NCBI GenBank assembly: GCA_050953085.1
Contig: JBMNLX010000004.1
Coordinates: 1-64,000, forward strand
Reading direction: 5' to 3'
Length of the DNA: 64,000 nucleotides
From: UBA3946 sp002385755
GTDB taxonomy: Bacteria; Bacillota_I; Bacilli_A; ML615J-28; CAG-698
The translations under genes and the position numbers were made by a program. The stretch's first letter is position 1. Each line of letters opens with the position of its first letter. The notes under the pieces are model-generated. The model did no database searches. It saw only the letters and a list, made by a program, of their open reading frames with translations, and was not told the origin of the DNA. Below are positions 9,458-18,097 of this stretch, piece after piece.

Positions 9458-9484
9458 CACTGCCTACGCAGTGTTTTTTTTTTT
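9458..9484 (+). terminator. Terminator of tspO
   Basis: Stem cactgc/gcagtg (9458-9463 with 9468-9473), 4-nt loop and an unbroken T run. A second hairpin without T tail (about 9494-9518) follows. Confidence 0.85.
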
Positions 9485-9535
9485 ATGTTTTATGCGGAAA
9501 ATCGCTACGATTTCCGCGTTATGAGAAAAAATTTC

Positions 9536-9565
9536 TTGTAATTGCTTGCTTTAGTGTGATAAAAT
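9536..9565 (+). promoter_or_regulatory. Likely gdhA promoter
   Basis: TTGTAA (9536-9541), 18 bases, TAAAAT (9560-9565), 28 bases upstream of the start codon. Confidence 0.5.
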
Positions 9566-9592
9566 AAGAAAATAACGGAATAAGGTGATAGC

Positions 9593-10936
9593 ATGTTTGC
9601 AAGCGATTATTTAAATAAACTATATAAAGAATGCGTCGGTAAAAACCCGAACGAGCCCGAGTTTCTTCAGGTCGTCCGGATATTTTTGCAATCGGTCGAT
9701 TCTCTCCTTCCCGCGATGCCACAAATCGAGACAAGCGGAGCGCTCGAGAGAATGCTCGAGCCGGAAAGGACGATTATCTTTCGGGTTCCCTGGGTTGACG
9801 ATAACGGCCGCGTTCGCGTCAACCGCGGCTTTCGCGTCCAATACAACGGCGCCGTCGGCCCCTATAAGGGCGGGCTGCGCTTTGACGAGGCGATGAATTT
9901 GTCGGTTGCGAAATTTCTCGCTTTTGAACAAACACTCAAAAACGCCCTTACCGGCCTGCCTTTGGGCGGCGCCAAGGGCGGCGCGGATTTCTCGCCCAAA
10001 GGCAAAAGCGACGGCGAGGTGATGCGTTTTTGTCAGAGTTTTATTTCCGAACTCTACCGCCATATCGGCGCCGGCGTCGACGTGCCGGCTGGCGATTTGG
10101 GCGTCGGACCGCGCGAGATCGGTTATCTTTTCGGTTATTATAAAAAACTAGTGAACCGCTTCGAGGGAGCGTTCACGGGAAAAAGCGCAAGTTACGGCGG
10201 GAGTCTCGGTCGCCCGGAGGCGACCGGGCACGGGCTTTGTTATTTCGCCGAGGAGATGTTAAGGGAATTCCGCGGCGAAAGCCTTGCCGGCAAGCGCGTC
10301 GTCGTGTCGGGTTTCGGTCAGGTCGGGTTTCACGCCGCCTGCAAGGCGGCCGAGCTCGGCGCCAAGGTCGTGGCTTTAAGCGAATTGTCGGGCGTGATTT
10401 ATTCCCCCGCGGGTCTTGATATCGGGATTGTTCAACAACTGAAAGCGAAAAATGAGCCGCTCGAGGCTTATCTTAAGGAAGACGGCGGCGCGAGTTTCCT
10501 CACCCCGCCCTCGGCAATCTTTCGCTTGCCTTGCGACGTGGCCCTGCCCTGCGCGACGCAAAACGAGCTCGATTTGGAAAGCGCGAAAGCGCTCGTTGCG
10601 GGAGGCGTAAGAATGGTCTGCGAGGGCGCCAACATGCCTTCGACGCCGGAAGCGATCGAGTACTTCCTTGAACATGGCGTCTTGTTCGGTCCCGGCAAGG
10701 CCGCCAACGCCGGAGGCGTCGCCGTTAGCTGCCTTGAGATGACGCAAAACGCGACCTTCCTGCCCTGGACTTTCGAGGAAGTCGACGCCAAGTTAAAAGA
10801 AATCATGAAAAATATTTTCCGCCGGTCGCGCGACGCCGCAATCCGTCTCGGCAAACCCGAAAACCTTCTCGCCGGGGCGAGCGTCGCCGGTTTTTTGAAA
10901 ATATACGAGGCGATGAGGGCGCAGGGCGTTGTTTAG
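9593..10936 (+). CDS. gdhA: NADP-type glutamate dehydrogenase
   Basis: Catalyses reversible reductive amination of 2-oxoglutarate to glutamate, an ammonium assimilation entry point. The 447 aa match the hexameric small-type enzyme. The substrate domain shows YNGAVGPYKGGLRF (catalytic Lys region), LPLGGAKGG and PAGDLGVGPREIGYLFG; the Rossmann domain begins VVVSGFGQVGFHAA (~235-250), and the tail holds ANAGGVAVSCLEMTQN. The G-S-L-G-R-P-E-A-T-G-H-G segment fits NADP-linked family members. AAGGTGAT ribosome site. It is monocistronic between a promoter and a 16-bp terminator stem. Confidence 0.96.
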   Translation: MFASDYLNKLYKECVGKNPNEPEFLQVVRIFLQSVDSLLPAMPQIETSGALERMLEPERTIIFRVPWVDDNGRVRVNRGFRVQYNGAVGPYKGGLRFDEAMNLSVAKFLAFEQTLKNALTGLPLGGAKGGADFSPKGKSDGEVMRFCQSFISELYRHIGAGVDVPAGDLGVGPREIGYLFGYYKKLVNRFEGAFTGKSASYGGSLGRPEATGHGLCYFAEEMLREFRGESLAGKRVVVSGFGQVGFHAACKAAELGAKVVALSELSGVIYSPAGLDIGIVQQLKAKNEPLEAYLKEDGGASFLTPPSAIFRLPCDVALPCATQNELDLESAKALVAGGVRMVCEGANMPSTPEAIEYFLEHGVLFGPGKAANAGGVAVSCLEMTQNATFLPWTFEEVDAKLKEIMKNIFRRSRDAAIRLGKPENLLAGASVAGFLKIYEAMRAQGVV

Positions 10937-10961
10937 AAAAAATCAATATATTAGATATCTG

Positions 10962-11005
10962 AAAACTACTTTTTTAGCAAACCTAAAAAAGTAGTTTTTG
11001 TAATC
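10962..11005 (+). terminator. Strong terminator of gdhA
   Basis: A 16-bp perfect stem (10962-10977 with 10983-10998). The A/T flanks on both sides could make it bidirectional. The rest of the gap to 11264 shows nothing convincing; a minus-strand ORF there has no ribosome site. Confidence 0.85.
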
Positions 11006-11264
11006 CTATCAATTAAATATAAACTCAACCATTTGATTTCCTTGACGCGTTCCCTGACGCGGTAAAAAACTGTTAAAATTCCGGACCGAAATAAAAAGGA
11101 TATTTTTCCCTTTGCGGTAAAAAGAAATGCGGACGGTCTAGTTTTATGGCTCGTCCCGAGTCTAGATAAATATAACCGGAAATCATAGCGAAGAAGAATG
11201 AACCGCATAGTTCGCCGGGGACCGCGAGTATAGTTAACCCAGAGTTTTAAGAGGAGGTTTTAAC

Positions 11265-11408
11265 ATGAATAAAGCGATAATAGCATTCCTGATTAGGTCC
11301 GAATATACATTCTTTGTTTTTCTAACGATGATTTTACTCTCTTTTAGTATCGCGCTCTTTGGTTTGCTTATTTCCGGCGCGATAAAGAAAAAGAAGATTG
11401 AATTATAG
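11265..11408 (+). CDS. Small membrane protein, 47 aa
   Basis: Unrecognised. ATG 11265 follows GAGGAGG at ideal spacing. The peptide starts MNKAIIAFLIRSEYTFF, has one hydrophobic helix (~15-40) rich in Leu/Ile/Phe and ends with a Lys cluster KKKKIEL, giving a predicted N-out/C-in orientation. The strong ribosome site and Lys tail argue for a genuine gene. No partner is apparent. Confidence 0.55.
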   Translation: MNKAIIAFLIRSEYTFFVFLTMILLSFSIALFGLLISGAIKKKKIEL

Positions 11409-11554
11409 AGCGATTTGAAGAAAGCATTGTTTGATAATCGCTTTAGATAGGATACCGGTCGGTTTGGCTAATTAATGAGCTTTGGGGAAGACTTAAGCGT
11501 CTTTCAATTTTTAAATATTCCCGGCATTTAATAAAACATCCGGATAAAAAAATA

Positions 11555-11583
11555 TTGTATAAAGCGAACTGATTTAGTATAAT
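11555..11583 (+). promoter_or_regulatory. fhs promoter
   Basis: TTGTAT (11555-11560), 17 bases, TATAAT (11578-11583). The predicted leader is ~70 nt and contains the hairpin at 11618-11653. Confidence 0.75.
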
Positions 11584-11617
11584 GCTATTGAGGTTATAAT
11601 ATTTTAAGAAAGGAGCG

Positions 11618-11653
11618 GGCATAACGGAGAGCCGTTAGCCTTTCCGTTATGCC
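11618..11653 (+). promoter_or_regulatory. Hairpin between the ribosome site and start codon of fhs
   Basis: An 11-bp perfect inverted repeat (11618-11628 with 11643-11653) separates AAAGGAG (11609-11615) from ATG 11662. Linear spacing is ~46 nt, far too long, but folding the hairpin leaves ~10 nt, an ideal distance. A competing small hairpin, aacgg/ccgtt (11623-11627 with 11632-11636), overlaps the left arm. Confidence 0.55.
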
Positions 11654-11661
11654 GTGAAACG

Positions 11662-13321
11662 ATGTTATCCGATATCGAAATCATTAACCGATCCAAACTC
11701 GAACCGATCGAGACGCTCGCCCGCAAGTTCGGCATTGGCGGCGACGAGCTTTTCAGTTACGGGAAGTATATCGCGAAGGTGGAACCTGCTGTTTATAACC
11801 GGCTCGCAGGGAAAAAAGACGGGAAGTTGATTCTCGTCACGGCTATCACGCCGACGCCCGCGGGCGAGGGAAAGTCGACGACGACGATCGGTCTCGTGGA
11901 CGCGTTGTGCCGGATGGGCAAGAAGTGTATCGGCGCGCTGCGCGAGCCGTCGCTTGGACCCGTTTTCGGGATCAAGGGCGGCGCCGCCGGCGGCGGTTAC
12001 GCCCAGGTTAACCCGATGGTCGAGCTTAATCTTCATTTTACCGGCGATATTCACGCCGTCACTACCGCGAACAATCTTATCAGCGCCGTTATTGACAACC
12101 ACATTTTCCAGGGGAACGAGCTTGATATTGATCCCGAAAACGTCGGCTGGAAACGCTGTCTCGACCTGAACGACCGCGCCCTGCGCCGCGTCCAGGTCGG
12201 ACTTTCGTCGGCTAAGGAGACGCCGCGCTTTGACGGCTTCAATATCTCCGTCGCAAGCGAGATCATGGCGATTTTATGCTGGCGCGTGATCATGAAGATT
12301 TAAGAAGGTTGCTTGACCGACGATCGTCGCTCATCGCCGCGACGGCCGGCCGGTAACTGTTGGGGATTTGGGCGTCGCGGGCTCTCTCATGGTGCTGCTT
12401 AAGGACGCGCTGAAGCCGAATTTAGTGCAGACGCTCGAGAATAACTTGATGATCGTTCACGGCGGTCCGTTCGCCAATATCGCCCACGGATGTAACTCGA
12501 TTATCGGCACCAAACTGGCGTTGAAACTCGCCGATTACGTGATTACCGAGGCTGGGTTCGGCGCCGATCTCGGCGCCGAGAAGTTCCTTGACATCAAGTG
12601 TCAGGAAGCGGGATTAAACCCGAATCTCGTTGTGGTAGTGGCGACGATCCGCGCGCTTAAATATCACGGCGGGCAAAGTTTGAAGGAACTCTCGGTAAGC
12701 AACGTCGACGCCCTGCGCCGGGGCGTGAAAAACTTAAAGCGGCACCTGGATACCGTCGCCTTGTATAATTTGCCGGCGGTCGTGGCGCTCAATTTGTTTG
12801 GAAGCGACTCGCCCGAGGAGATCGCCTTTATGGAAGCGTGGGCGAAAGAAACAAATGTCCCGCTCGCCAAAAGCGAGGTGTTTTCCAAGGGCTCGGCCGG
12901 CGGGATGGAGCTGGCGGAAAAGGCGCTTGAAAACCTCGCGGAAACTTCCTACGCGCCGCTTTACAAACGGGACGAAGGGGTCTTGGAGAAAATCGAGAAA
13001 ATATGTTACCGCGTCTACGGCGCGAGCGCCGTCGAATACGCGCCCGACGCGCTTCGCGACTTAAGGCGGCTTGATGACTCGCCGTATCGCGATTTCTATA
13101 TCTGCATGGCGAAGACTCCGAACTCGATTACCGATAACCCGAAAATCGTCGGCGTCCCCGACAACCATACCGTTCATATCAAAGAAGTCAGGCTTTCCGC
13201 CGGCGCCGGGTTTATTGTCTGCCTTACCGGAAGCATCATGACGATGCCGGGACTCCCGAAATCCCCGATGGCCCTGCGCATCGACCTCACGCCGGAAGGA
13301 AAAGTCACCGGACTAATGTAA
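11662..13321 (+). CDS. fhs: Formate--tetrahydrofolate ligase, two frameshifts
   Basis: ATP-dependent synthesis of 10-formyl-THF from formate and THF, feeding purine and one-carbon metabolism. The N-terminus DIEIINRSKLEPIETLARKFGI and the P-loop TPTPAGEGKSTTTIGL (~62-77) are diagnostic, as are EPSLGPVFGIKGGAAGGGYAQV, FANIAHGCNS and the C-terminal PGLPKSPMALRIDL. Two single-base losses break the frame: one at ~12278 (restoring C-L-A-R-D-H-E-D-L-R-R-L-L) and one at ~12324 (restoring T-I-V-A-H-R-R-D-G-R-P-V-T-V-G-D-L-G-V-A-G). Restored length is about 553 aa, normal for the family. Everything else is conserved, so errors are likelier than decay. Confidence 0.92.
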
Positions 13322-13328
13322 ATAACCG

Positions 13329-13356
13329 CCCCGTTTTCAAAAAAACGGGGTTTTTG
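13329..13356 (+). terminator. Terminator of fhs
   Basis: Stem ccccgtttt/aaaacgggg (13329-13337 with 13342-13350) followed by TTTTT. Confidence 0.85.
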
Positions 13357-13414
13357 TAAAAAGTTGTTGGAAAGTAGTCGTTTATGTGGTAAATATTTGC
13401 GTGGTTGTTAAGGG

Positions 13415-13468
13415 GTTATCGGCGGGGATACGACACCGGCAACCGCAAGTCGGCGCCGACCCGATAAC
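13415..13468. other. Structured GC-rich spacer
   Basis: In the 300-bp gap before the Wzz-like gene, gttatcgg (13415-13422) pairs with ccgataac (13461-13468), and the enclosed part ends in a perfect 12-bp palindrome (13449-13460). It does not match an RNA class I can name. TATAAT at 13586-13591 is a possible -10 for the next gene. Confidence 0.35.
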
Positions 13469-13638
13469 GCGGCGGCCCGGATTACTCGCTTTTGCATACG
13501 CAAGGCAAGACAATAACCGAAGAGTTTTATTCTAAAGCAAACTGTCATTTGGGGAAAAAACAATAAAAACACAACTTGTTTCGTATATAATACGAATAAA
13601 CGTCGAACAAACACGGAAGGAGAGACAGAAGAATCATT

Positions 13639-14955
13639 ATGGAAAAAGAAATCAGTTTGCAGGAGTTGTTTAAAGTTTTATGGAAGGGGAAATTTATAAT
13701 TCTCCTTACGGTCGCGATTGTGTTGACAGCCACGCTTATCGGCGTAAAAATATACGATAATGGTAAGTCGCAGGTATCAACGATCGTAACTTTGCAATGG
13801 GAAGGGATAGACGACGGGCAGTATCCCGACGGCAGCGCTTTTAATGACAGGCATCTAATTGATTCCTACATTCTGCTTGAAACGGTTGAAAAACTTAACC
13901 TTTCTAATATTAACGGCAATGACTTGCGCAACGCCATCGTCATCACCCCAATCATCCCAAGCAATATCGTCTCGCAGATCGAGAAGGCGATTAAGGATGG
14001 AAAGAAATACGATTATTACCCGACTTATTATCGGCTTTCGCTTAGCAACGGCGCGCTCAAAATTAGCGTGAGCCAGGCGCAGTCCTTGCTTACCGAGCTG
14101 GTGGAACAGTTTAGGGTCCGTTTCAATAAGAAATACGTTAATCAAACGCAGGTAAACAACATCATTAACCTTGATTTTACCGAACTTGAATACGTGGATA
14201 TCTACCAGATTCTCATCCATCAGACTGAATTGATCGAATCGGCGGCGTCGCTTCGCCTGGAGGAAAACGAGCATTTCGTCTCCAATAATTTGAAGATTGG
14301 TTTTAACGATATCTTAATCCGCTGTAATTTGCTTCGCGGGACGACGCTCAAGCAGATCTCGTCGCGAATCGACACGTATTATCTTGCGAAAAATGAGGAG
14401 TATTTAATCTCCCAATATACCCACGAGATTAACCGCCTGGAATCGGAGCTCTCGAAAGCGGTGGCGTACGAGGCGAACCTTAGGGAAATAATCGAAAATT
14501 ACGACGGGAACCAGCAGACGATTATCTTGCCCGGGGCCGACCCCGCGCAAATCATCGAGCTTGACACTTATTACAACAAACTTATGGACAACCTCCTAAA
14601 CCAGCAAAAAATCATTATTGAGTTGGAAAATGAAATCGCCTATTACGACAAAATGATTGAGCGTTACAAAGGCGAGGATTCCGAATACGAGTTTGATCAG
14701 GAAGAACGGGCCGCGCAAGCCGTCGAACTCGAGGCGGATATCGCGGCTGCCGTCGCCATCCTGGAACAGTTAATCGACGACGCCAACGTTATTATCGGCG
14801 AGCATAACCAGGTGAAAGTTAGCGAGGTCATTAGGCCGCTTACCGCTCCCCAGCGCCAATCGGGGGTCAACCTATCCTTATACAGCGCCATCGCGTTGCT
14901 GGTCGGCTGCGGTTTGGGCGCTGCGATCGTTTTATTCAAGCATAAATGGCACTAA
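13639..14955 (+). CDS. Wzz/chain-length-determinant-like membrane protein
   Basis: A 438-aa protein with two terminal transmembrane helices (~17-37 and ~408-430) around a large extracytoplasmic, coiled-coil-rich domain. The N-terminus EKEISLQELFKVLWKGKFIILLTVAIVLTA is the Wzz/YveK pattern: a charged start, then the first helix. The middle (~250-390) is rich in Glu/Lys/Leu heptads. The second helix follows a Pro-rich LTAPQRQSG, as in polysaccharide co-polymerases. It probably organises export or chain length of a surface polymer. No tyrosine kinase partner is adjacent; the flippase 5 kb upstream is the nearest related gene. Confidence 0.75.
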   Translation: MEKEISLQELFKVLWKGKFIILLTVAIVLTATLIGVKIYDNGKSQVSTIVTLQWEGIDDGQYPDGSAFNDRHLIDSYILLETVEKLNLSNINGNDLRNAIVITPIIPSNIVSQIEKAIKDGKKYDYYPTYYRLSLSNGALKISVSQAQSLLTELVEQFRVRFNKKYVNQTQVNNIINLDFTELEYVDIYQILIHQTELIESAASLRLEENEHFVSNNLKIGFNDILIRCNLLRGTTLKQISSRIDTYYLAKNEEYLISQYTHEINRLESELSKAVAYEANLREIIENYDGNQQTIILPGADPAQIIELDTYYNKLMDNLLNQQKIIIELENEIAYYDKMIERYKGEDSEYEFDQEERAAQAVELEADIAAAVAILEQLIDDANVIIGEHNQVKVSEVIRPLTAPQRQSGVNLSLYSAIALLVGCGLGAAIVLFKHKWH

Positions 14956-14978
14956 TCCCGACGAGTCGGGATTTTTTA
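14954..14978 (+). terminator. Terminator of the Wzz-like gene
   Basis: Stem atcccga/tcgggat with loop CGAG, then six T's; it begins at the stop codon. Confidence 0.85.
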
Positions 14979-15031
14979 TATCAAGTATAGCGATCTTTCT
15001 TTTCACATATACTATTATCGGGTGAATATTT

Positions 15032-15589
15032 GTGAAGAGATTAAATTTACGAAACGCCGTGACCCGCTGGCACGTTATCGGCGTTCCGGTTATCATCTTT
15101 ATCGGCGTTCTTATGCATTTTGCTTTTTCGTTTTTGGGAAAACCTTTGTTTTTGGCTCCTTTTTTTCCCGTGAACGAAAGCGTCTGGGAGCATTTAAAGA
15201 TGGCTTTTTGGCCCGCGCTCCTGTGGTGGGTTATCGGCTATTGGGCGCTTCGCGGTAAGGCGTCGCCGTCCGGGCGCTTGTGGTTTACCGCCGCCTTTTT
15301 CGCGGTCATAACGCCTCTGTGGCTCATCATTACCTTTTATTATTTCTACACCTCGGCTTTCGGGATCGAGTCGGCCTTTATCGACGCGGCTATATATATA
15401 TTGGCGGTCGCGACGGGTCAGGCGGCGGGACTTTGGCTTTACCGGCGTCTCCCGGAACGGCGGGTGTTGTTTTTTGCGGGCGTTTTTCTTCTTATCGCCT
15501 TGGCGGCGGCTTTCATATGGTTTACTTTTGACCCGCCGGAGGTCGCTCTGTTTTATGATTTCCGTCATCGTCTTTACGGCATTCGCTAA
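15032..15589 (+). CDS. DUF6512-like five/six-helix membrane protein
   Basis: A 185-aa integral membrane protein, nearly all hydrophobic helices. The segment FLAPFFPVNESVWEHLKMAFWPALLW near residue 45 is the family hallmark (P-V-N-E-S-x-W-E-H-x-K). GTG start at 15032 with GGTGA just upstream. Function unknown. The spacing suggests a monocistronic gene. Confidence 0.7.
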   Translation: MKRLNLRNAVTRWHVIGVPVIIFIGVLMHFAFSFLGKPLFLAPFFPVNESVWEHLKMAFWPALLWWVIGYWALRGKASPSGRLWFTAAFFAVITPLWLIITFYYFYTSAFGIESAFIDAAIYILAVATGQAAGLWLYRRLPERRVLFFAGVFLLIALAAAFIWFTFDPPEVALFYDFRHRLYGIR

Positions 15590-15625
15590 AGAACTACAAA
15601 TGTTGAAAAAAAATTGTAAAAAGAT

Positions 15626-15654
15626 TTGCGAAGTCGAGCGATATATAGTATAAT
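15626..15654 (+). promoter_or_regulatory. Promoter of the pseudokinase gene
   Basis: TTGCGA (15626-15631), 17 bases, TATAAT (15649-15654), followed by an AAGGAG ribosome site at 15668-15673. Confidence 0.75.
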
Positions 15655-15681
15655 AACGTTATGGGATAAGGAGAAAATATC

Positions 15682-16758
15682 ATGATAATGTTTGAAGCAT
15701 TGAAAAAACTCGGCCTTTTTGAGAAAACCGACAATGTCGTCAAATTCGGGAGGGGTTTTTACAACCGCAGTTATATTGTTGAGGCATCCGACGGCCGCTA
15801 CTTATTGGAAGCGGTGGACGGCAAGGCCGTAAACCGTCCCGAGAAAGCGATGGCGAATTACCGACTTATCGAAAAGCATCTTGAGAAGTGGGGTCAGGCA
15901 GTCTCGTTTATGGCGGAAAAACTGACCGACGAGGAGAAAAACGACGTCATAGTTATCGAAGGAACATATTGGCGCGGGTTTAAAATGCCGGAAGGCGCCG
16001 GTTTGTTCAAGAAAATTATCAATAACCGGATGATTTATGAAATCGGCAAGGCCATCGGCCGTTTCCACCGCAGTCTTAAAGACTTCCCGCTGGAAGAATT
16101 GTATTGCCCGATTCCCGAGTGCTCCAATATCGAGAAGGAATTGGACTTGCTTCAGAAAACCGTTTTTAAAATTACCGACGAGAATTTCATTTTATATAAT
16201 GACGCCAAATTTGTTTTGGACCGTAAAGAAGATTTAAAACTTCTTGATCATTTTATCGAAAACGACGAATTGCCGTTAAGGGTCGTTCATAATAATCTCC
16301 GCCTGAACAACTTCATCTTTGACGTCAATAGCTACAGGGTGATTGCCGTGAGTTGTTATGACGCGGCATCGCGCGGGACTTTGCTTCACGATTTGGGCGA
16401 AGCTCTCCGGCAGCTGACGTCGACGACCCGCGAGGATGAAAGCAATCTTAGCCTCGTCCGCATAAATATCGCCTTCTTCAAGGAATTTCTAAGCGGGTAT
16501 TTTTCGGAAACGCGCGATTTTCTCACGCAAAAAGAAGCCGACTATATTATCGACGCCGTGCGCCTGAAGGCGCTCGAGAGCGGGCTTAGATATTTGAACG
16601 ATTATTTTGCGGGCAATAAAACATACAATATCTTCTATAAGGAACAAAATATCGATCGCGCCCGTAACCAGTTCAGGCTGGTGGAAGATATCGAAACTCA
16701 CTACGAAGGGATGCGCAACACGGTAAGTTTTCTTTATAATCACGCAAACGCTAAATAA
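15682..16758 (+). CDS. NahK/APH-fold phosphotransferase homologue, predicted pseudokinase
   Basis: A 358-aa, uninterrupted protein with the aminoglycoside phosphotransferase fold, closest in pattern to N-acetylhexosamine 1-kinase (NahK)-like sugar kinases. The N-lobe reads RGFYNRSYIVEASDGRYLLEAVD where active members have YILQ-K/R-IN, so the ATP Lys/Arg is Ala44. The catalytic loop reads HNNLRLNN (203-210) instead of HNDxKxNN, so the catalytic Asp is Asn205. The metal-binding D-L-D is C225-Y-D. The structural GTLLHDLGEALR is kept. Three lost catalytic positions in an otherwise intact, expressed gene imply a non-catalytic binding or regulatory role. Its 3' half is duplicated at 25029. Confidence 0.8.
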   Translation: MIMFEALKKLGLFEKTDNVVKFGRGFYNRSYIVEASDGRYLLEAVDGKAVNRPEKAMANYRLIEKHLEKWGQAVSFMAEKLTDEEKNDVIVIEGTYWRGFKMPEGAGLFKKIINNRMIYEIGKAIGRFHRSLKDFPLEELYCPIPECSNIEKELDLLQKTVFKITDENFILYNDAKFVLDRKEDLKLLDHFIENDELPLRVVHNNLRLNNFIFDVNSYRVIAVSCYDAASRGTLLHDLGEALRQLTSTTREDESNLSLVRINIAFFKEFLSGYFSETRDFLTQKEADYIIDAVRLKALESGLRYLNDYFAGNKTYNIFYKEQNIDRARNQFRLVEDIETHYEGMRNTVSFLYNHANAK

Positions 16759-16790
16759 AAACCCGGGCCGGGTTTTTATTTTTTTTACAA
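16754..16790 (+). terminator. Terminator of the pseudokinase gene
   Basis: Long palindrome aataaaaacccg/cgggtttttatt overlapping the stop codon, with a T run after it. The right repeat copy carries a slightly altered version (about 25473-25505). Confidence 0.85.
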
Positions 16791-16820
16791 AATGTATGGC
16801 ATAGATTGATAAAAGTGTGA

Positions 16821-16926
16821 TATACTTAAAAAAACGGAAGATTATAATAAAAAAATTTAATGTGAATATTATATGCAGGGGTGTGAATATTATATGCAGG
16901 GGAAGATGAATGCGCCCTGTTTTTTG
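16821..16926 (+). ncRNA. Candidate small RNA in the duplicated spacer
   Basis: TGATATACT (16818-16826) is an extended -10, and ~90 bases on, caggg/ccctg (16897-16901 with 16915-16919) precedes TTTTTT. No ORF fits. The promoter, hairpin and T run are all kept in the right repeat copy (~25540-25625), where the 21-bp tandem repeat is single. The rest of the spacer to 17252 holds further hairpins (~17060-17150) but no gene. Confidence 0.3.
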
Positions 16927-17257
16927 TTTCTCCCGCGTTGTTAAACGATTAAAGCAAACGCGTCATCAAGTATAAATCGTTTCTTTTTCGGGGCGGATTA
17001 AATCCCGAAAAGTTATTTTTTCTGCCAATTTAGAGCTTCGCGCTGTTTAAAATTTAATAACTTTGTTGGCGGCGGTTTTCGGGAGTAAGAACGCCGTCAA
17101 CGGGAAAAAAGTTGGGGGAAGCGGCGCGGATATTCCGCCCAATTATTTTTTCGTTAAAAAATACGCTTTGATTCTTTAAATATAGGACCGTTTTTGGTGG
17201 AATTATTATGAAAGTTATGAAATTCCGCCCCAAAACCGATTTTTTATGTTATGACGG

Positions 17258-17805
17258 TTTGTCAATCTAAGCGCAACACTTAATTTTGGCAGAATACCTG
17301 TTAAGACATTTTCTTGGCCGATTGTTTATCAAGGTTTAGAGCTTCCCTTAGTTTATCTTCTGACACATTTGAGAATTAGTTTTCTTAGGAAAGAATTCTC
17401 TTAATAAACCATTTGCATTTTCGTTTGATCCACGCTGCCATGAAGAGTAAGGATCCGCAAAATATACAAGGATATTGAGCTTAATTTAGATTATTTATGA
17501 CATTTTGTCCTGCGTTCCTCGTACAGATCTTCGGCTTTGATAGCTTTATACTCTCTGTTTATCGAGTTTCTCTTTAACTCACGGGAAATAGTCGACTTGG
17601 ATTTGCCTAATCTCCTGGCAATCTCGTTTATACTCAAATTAAAAGATAAATATCCCTCCATACAAATGCGTTCTTTTATGGTAAGATGTTTATAACCCAT
17701 AGATGCCTCTCTTTTTGTGGTTTTTTGCGCAAATTAATTCTACCATAAAGAAGCATCTATGGGTATTTTTATTTAGATTTCAAGTGTTGCACTTACAATT
17801 GTAAA
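17258..17805 (-). mobile_element. Degenerate, internally deleted IS30-family element
   Basis: The ends 17258-17281 and 17782-17805 form imperfect inverted repeats sharing aagtgttgc-g/a-ctta. Between them, on the minus strand, lie the N-terminal HTH part of an IS30 transposase (17491-17700: YKHLTIKERICMEGYL..., EIARRLGKSKSTISRELKRN) and the C-terminal part in broken frames (17275-17485: ADPYSSWQRGSNENANGLLREFF, VSEDKLREALN, INNRPRKCLN). The central catalytic core is missing, so it cannot move itself. It marks the left edge of the RiPP island. Confidence 0.85.
17491..17700 (-). pseudogene. IS30 transposase N-terminal fragment
   Basis: 69 aa covering the HTH_38-type DNA-binding domain, then a stop at the deletion junction. 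The D-D-E catalytic core is absent. C-terminal residues survive downstream in other frames. Confidence 0.85.
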
Positions 17806-17960
17806 CTATCATCGAAAAAAAAGGTAACAATTTACAATTAATTATTGATTGATCGCCCCTTTTCTGGTAAAATCTGCATAAGGGGGAATGTGCTTTGGAA
17901 TTAATGACTGATTATCAAGGTATATAAACATAATAATAATATAATTAAGCTAAAAAAATA

Positions 17961-17989
17961 TTGCAATTTGGATAAATATGTTATATGAT
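17961..17989 (+). promoter_or_regulatory. Likely promoter of the RiPP precursor gene
   Basis: TTGCAA (17961-17966), 17 bases, TATGAT (17984-17989). The predicted leader is ~130 nt and includes the left arm of the 15-bp inverted repeat. The stretch 17806-17960 is AT-rich with no gene. Confidence 0.55.
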
Positions 17990-18097
17990 TTGGTTGTAGT
18001 GATGCATTTTACAGAATTTAAAATAAGTTTGGATGTTTCATGGGGAAGGAGATGTTTAGGAGCCAAAAAGTATTTCATAAAGAATAATTAGATATAT

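Larger units (their letters stand above)
16311..17252. repeat. Left copy of a ~0.93-kb direct repeat
   Basis: This copy runs from inside the pseudokinase gene through its terminator and spacer, and matches 25029-25950 with only scattered differences (about 98% in the coding part). It differs by a 21-bp tandem duplication (16861-16881 and 16882-16902). It ends in atgttat just before the IS30-type end at 17258, losing the -10 box that the right copy keeps. Confidence 0.9.

Noticed and set aside
10966..11208. Minus-strand ORF of 80 codons after gdhA
   Set aside because: It overlaps the terminator stem, has no ribosome site, and its composition is that of noncoding DNA.
11609..11661. THF riboswitch upstream of fhs
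   Set aside because: The hairpin is simple and the conserved THF-I or THF-II sequence elements are not seen.
13408..13614. Minus-strand ORF over the palindromic block
   Set aside because: No family resemblance and no initiation signal.
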